From Zarea fungicola (Eukaryota > Ascomycota > Sordariomycetes > Hypocreales > Cordycipitaceae): DNA of 64,000 nt. The stretch lies in NCBI GenBank assembly GCA_900169235.1, contig FWCC01000044.1, positions 1-64,000 of the forward strand. The letters are read 5' to 3'. This document shows, in pieces, positions 62,401 through 64,000 of the stretch. The translations under genes and the position numbers were made by a program. A model generated the notes under the pieces. That model was not told where the DNA came from, ran no database searches, and saw only the letters and a program-made list of their open reading frames with translations. The stretch's first letter is position 1; every line of letters starts with the position of its first letter.

Positions 62401-64000
62401 CTGAACCAGACCATACCACAGCGACTGACAGTGGCCAGGGTTGCGTATTTGAGGGTCTCGACCTCAAACATGATGCGGACGTTTGAAGGCAGATTCAGAC
62501 GCTCACCATTGGGCAAGGTAAGCAGCTTGTTGTCATCAAGAACACTGTTCAAATTTTCAACCCACTCGGGATCGACATCGCCGTCAAAGACAATCCAGTG
62601 GCGCTTGGAATCTTCACCACGGAGGTTGTCGACAATCTTTCGCAGGATGCTTGTAAATAGACCATCAGTCCACTCACGGGTGGTGGAATCAAGGTTACCA
62701 TAGAGCGCCTCTTTCGACATGACCTTGGAGTCGATGACATGAGAGACGCCTTCAGTACCTTCCACTCTTTGAAGAGCGTCGAGCAGCAATCTCCATGCAG
62801 CGGACTTGCCACTACCGGAATTTCCAACCATCATGACACCGTGGTGAATATTTTGAATCTGGTAGAGCTGGAGAACCTTTGTCATCCAGATATCGGTGAC
62901 GACAAGATGTCTCTCTGCGGCAATCGCACGAATAGCCTCCTCAAGAGCATGCAGGTTTGCTGGCACGTATTGAACACCAGGGAAGCAGTCACGCTCGATA
63001 TTTGTCATAATGTCAACGTCAGATTTGATCAGCTTCGGTGCGATTGTTTCTCGGACACTCTGGACAATAATCTCCGGCTCGACAAGTTCTGCATGACCAA
63101 GCTGGCCGTCTGTAAGGCGGGCACGCTTGAGACCACCAGAGCTAACAAGAACACTCTTGAGTGCACGCAAGCCGAAATCGTAGTGTGCTTGCTTGGATAG
63201 TTGCTTCGCGCACATGTCGAAGAATGGGACGGCTTGCTTTGAAAGTTGCTTAGCCTGGCTGAAACCCTGTGAGTAAAGCATGACTTCAGCAATGAGCTCC
63301 TTGTCGGGCCTCGACATGGCAACACTGCGGAACAGCTTCTTCAGGTTGTCCGGCAGGTTGGAACGGCCAGCATAGCCAGGGTTCATGGTAATGAAGATGC
63401 CGGTGTTCTCATTGACACGTAGCTGACGTCCAATAAGGTCAATTTGCGAGTCATCGTTTTCACCACCACGCTTTAATCCAAGCTGGATATTCTGGATCTG
63501 CTGTGAAACGGCAGATAGAATACGCTCTTCGAGACGGTTGAACTCGTCGAAACAACCCCAGGCACCAACCTGGCAAATGCCAAGGAAAATACGCCCCATG
63601 GCTTGGAAATCAAAGGTGTCGTCACAGCAGAAGACGAGGGTAAATCTACCAAGTTGCACACCGAGCGCCTTGACGGATTCGGTTTTACCAGTACCAGCAG
63701 GTCCGTATGGTGAGCCACCAAGACGCTGGCAAAGTGCTTGTGTAAGGGTCAGGAAGCAACGATCTGTCAAGGGTGTGCGCACAAGGCGCTCAGGAACACC
63801 TAGATACTCGAAGCCATAATTGAGTGTGGCATTGGCCATTTTGATGTGCAGACGCTCGATGGCAGGGCCTTGGGGTGAGTACACGTAGCGCATCTGCAGC
63901 TGCCAAAGGTAGTGTGTAGTCGAGTCTGCCTTAGTCGCAACCAACCTCTCAATCACATCTCGCTGATGAACACACTCGGTAATCATCTGTTCGCACTTCT
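56481..64000 (-). CDS. nudA: Cytoplasmic dynein heavy chain, C-terminal part (cut by the window edge)
   Basis: One frame is open from the window edge to the stop at 56481, over 2,500 residues without an intron; the N-terminal tail of the roughly 4,300-residue protein lies beyond 64000. It covers the motor. AAA1 has [10 protein letters not shown] near 63690; AAA2 GNSGSGKS near 62810; AAA3 GPPGSGKT near 61715; AAA4 GVSGSGKTT near 60690. The coiled-coil stalk, with heptad-like Lys/Glu repeats, and its microtubule-binding tip ([13 protein letters not shown]) lie between about 60000 and 58900, then AAA5, AAA6 and the C-terminal domain. The motor carries nuclei and endosomes towards microtubule minus ends and is essential for nuclear distribution in hyphae (nudA in Aspergillus, ro-1 in Neurospora). 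Confidence 0.97.
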   Translation of the reverse strand, partial: KCEQMITECVHQRDVIERLVATKADSTTHYLWQLQMRYVYSPQGPAIERLHIKMANATLNYGFEYLGVPERLVRTPLTDRCFLTLTQALCQRLGGSPYGPAGTGKTESVKALGVQLGRFTLVFCCDDTFDFQAMGRIFLGICQVGAWGCFDEFNRLEERILSAVSQQIQNIQLGLKRGGENDDSQIDLIGRQLRVNENTGIFITMNPGYAGRSNLPDNLKKLFRSVAMSRPDKELIAEVMLYSQGFSQAKQLSKQAVPFFDMCAKQLSKQAHYDFGLRALKSVLVSSGGLKRARLTDGQLGHAELVEPEIIVQSVRETIAPKLIKSDVDIMTNIERDCFPGVQYVPANLHALEEAIRAIAAERHLVVTDIWMTKVLQLYQIQNIHHGVMMVGNSGSGKSAAWRLLLDALQRVEGTEGVSHVIDSKVMSKEALYGNLDSTTREWTDGLFTSILRKIVDNLRGEDSKRHWIVFDGDVDPEWVENLNSVLDDNKLLTLPNGERLNLPSNVRIMFEVETLKYATLATVSRCGMVWFSEETVTPAMVIDNYLEALRNVPFEDLDEDSVATGQSAAKTLAVQSRAADLLQGYLNGDDFVMQALEKAEKYNHIMEFTIARVLTTLFSLLNKAVRDMIEYNGQHSDFPLELEQVEAFLAKRLLLALVWAFTGDCPLNDRKAFGDEICAFANFGSPPLDGSSSLIDFDVNLPKAEWISWQTQVPTIEVNTHSIIQTDVVIPTLDTVRHEDVLYSWLAEHKPLLLCGPPGSGKTMTLFSALRKLPNMEVVGLNFSSATTPDLLIKTFEQYCEYKKTLNGVMLSPTQIGRWLVVFCDEINLPAPDKYGTQRAISFLRQLVEHNGFWRTSDKSWVTLDRIQFVGACNPPTDAGRTPMGARFLRHAPLIMVDYPGELSLNQIYGTFNSAVLKIIPALRGYAEPLTQSMVRFYLESQKQFTPQIQPHYVYSPRELTRWVRGVYEAIKPLETLSIEGLIRIWAHEALRLFQDRLVAEDERKWTEDSVRRIALQYFPTIDEEKALGGPILFSNWLSKNYIPVDREQLRDFVKARLKTFCEEEVDVPLILFNDVLEHVLRIDRVFRQPQGHLILIGVSGSGKTTLSRFVAWMNGLKVFQIKVHGKYSAEDFDDDLREVLRRCGCKGEKICFIMDESNVLDSGFLERMNTLLANAEVPGLFEGDEYAALMTACKEGAQRQNLHLDSPEELYKWFTQQIVNNLHVVFTMNPPEDGLSSKAATSPALFNRCVLNWFGDWSDQALFQVGHELTQSIDLDKSSWAAPDTIPVAYRGLQLPPSHRETIVNSMVHIHYSLARYNEKLYKQQKKITFLTPRHFLDFVGQYVRLYTEKREDLEEQQRHLNVGLEKLRDTVDKVRDLRVSLAEKKAQLEQKDAEANEKLQRMVADQREAEQRKNTSLEIQAALEKQEAEVASRKKVVLEDLAKAEPAVEEAKASVSNIKRQHLTEVRAMGNPPQGVKLALDAVCTLLGHKNNDWKAIQGIVRKDDFIASILMFDNDRQMTKALRNKMRNDFLSMPEFTFEKVNRASKACGPLVQWVTAQVSYSDILDRVGPLKEEVAQLEEQALQTKANAKAVEGNIAELESSINTYKTEYAALISETQAIKAEMSKVQFKVDRSVRLLDSLSSERTRWEEGSRSFETQINTLVGDVLVAAAFLAYSGLYDQTFRKSMMDDWLHQLYLSGIQYKSPNPVTEYLSSADERLGWQENSLPVDDLCTENAIILKRFNRYPLIIDPSGRVTEFLQKECKDRRLTVTSFLDDTFTKQLESSLRFGNPILIQDAEHLDPILNHVLNKEYQRTGGRVLIQLGKQEIDFSPAFKLYLSTRDPSATFAPDICSRTTFVNFTVTQSSLQTQSLNDVLKSERPDVDERRSNLIKLQGEFKVHLRQLEKQLLQALNESRGNILDDDNVIETLETLKREAAEISAKMSNTEGVMAEVEEITQQYSIIARACSAVFAVLENLHYLNHFYQFSLQYFLDIFQSVLHNKNLDNETNHIARRDVIVRELFVNTFKRTALGLLQKDRIALALLLAQATPYKMDRSLLDMVLDKRFEGRDLSSNPEARDEAFIEARKIGALKESLDAVATADWDKFFTEELGENSVPKIWEDNVNAMDQALLSLIVVKCFRMDRFVPAAERFVTQVFGAETFDIVEDLKDTVIQVPPTLPVALVSTPGFDASYKVDNLVERLKAKCTNIAMGSNEGLASADKAITSAAETGSWVLVKNVHLSPTWLQSLEKRMESLNPHPDFRLFLSMESSPKIPVNLLRASRVLMYEQPAGVRANMKDSMSSLSTRATKSPVERARLYLLISFLHAVVQERLRYAPTLGWKGFWEFNDSDYECSAFIIDTWLDNVAGNRTNIAPQNIPWDMIRYLVTETYGGKVDDEGDFALLRQLVHQMLTPAAYEVDHKLVTDGADESGGGLTLPSGTNLQDFVVWVHNLPEREPPTYLGLPANAEKLLLGGLGRSLVENVRSVTEILDEGEQLMADS

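Overview
The window is nuclear DNA from a filamentous ascomycete, most likely a Sordariomycete of the order Hypocreales. The evidence is short introns (about 50 to 120 nt) with GTATGT/GTAAGT-type donors, intergenic gaps of 0.6 to 5 kb, and filamentous-fungal forms of Hog1, cullin-1, a group III G-alpha, Fox2 and dynein. Species cannot be fixed from the sequence alone. I count 14 intact protein genes, one gene cut by the right edge, and two decayed or apparently decayed genes. I see no tRNA, rRNA, CRISPR array or intact transposon.

Left part (1-20.5 kb): a histidine phosphatase with a long disordered tail (+), peroxisomal beta-oxidation enzyme Fox2 (-), a Tda10-type P-loop kinase (+), an Ecm11-domain protein (-), an Srf1-type membrane protein (+), cullin-1 (+) and the Avl9 trafficking protein (-). 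Fox2/Tda10 and Ecm11/Srf1 are divergent pairs. An inverted pair of FarA/CTF1-type core motifs lies about 250-275 bp upstream of fox2.

Middle (21.8-28.9 kb): an accessory catabolic mini-cluster. A Zn2Cys6 regulator gene with apparent frame breaks and an MFS sugar-transporter gene with two TGA codons and a frameshift are on the minus strand. Divergent from them is a fully open FAD-dependent amine oxidase gene ending in the PTS1-like tripeptide SHL, but its FAD-binding GxGxxG motif reads GAAVFG. The layout looks like a regulator-transporter-oxidase utilisation locus that is being lost.

Right part (29-64 kb): MAP kinase Hog1 (-), glycogen phosphorylase with a GC-AG first intron and an exact 65-bp tandem duplication just past its stop (-), a group III G-alpha (-), a gene-poor 5-kb stretch, an ABCC transporter (-), a mitochondrial-type holo-ACP synthase (-), a DUF1774-type membrane protein (-), and the C-terminal 2,500 residues of cytoplasmic dynein heavy chain (-), whose 5' end is outside the window. 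Hog1, G-alpha and glycogen phosphorylase all belong to stress and nutrient signalling, but I see no sign that they form a functional cluster. Exon borders were assigned by eye from GT-AG consensus, reading-frame continuity and family resemblance.
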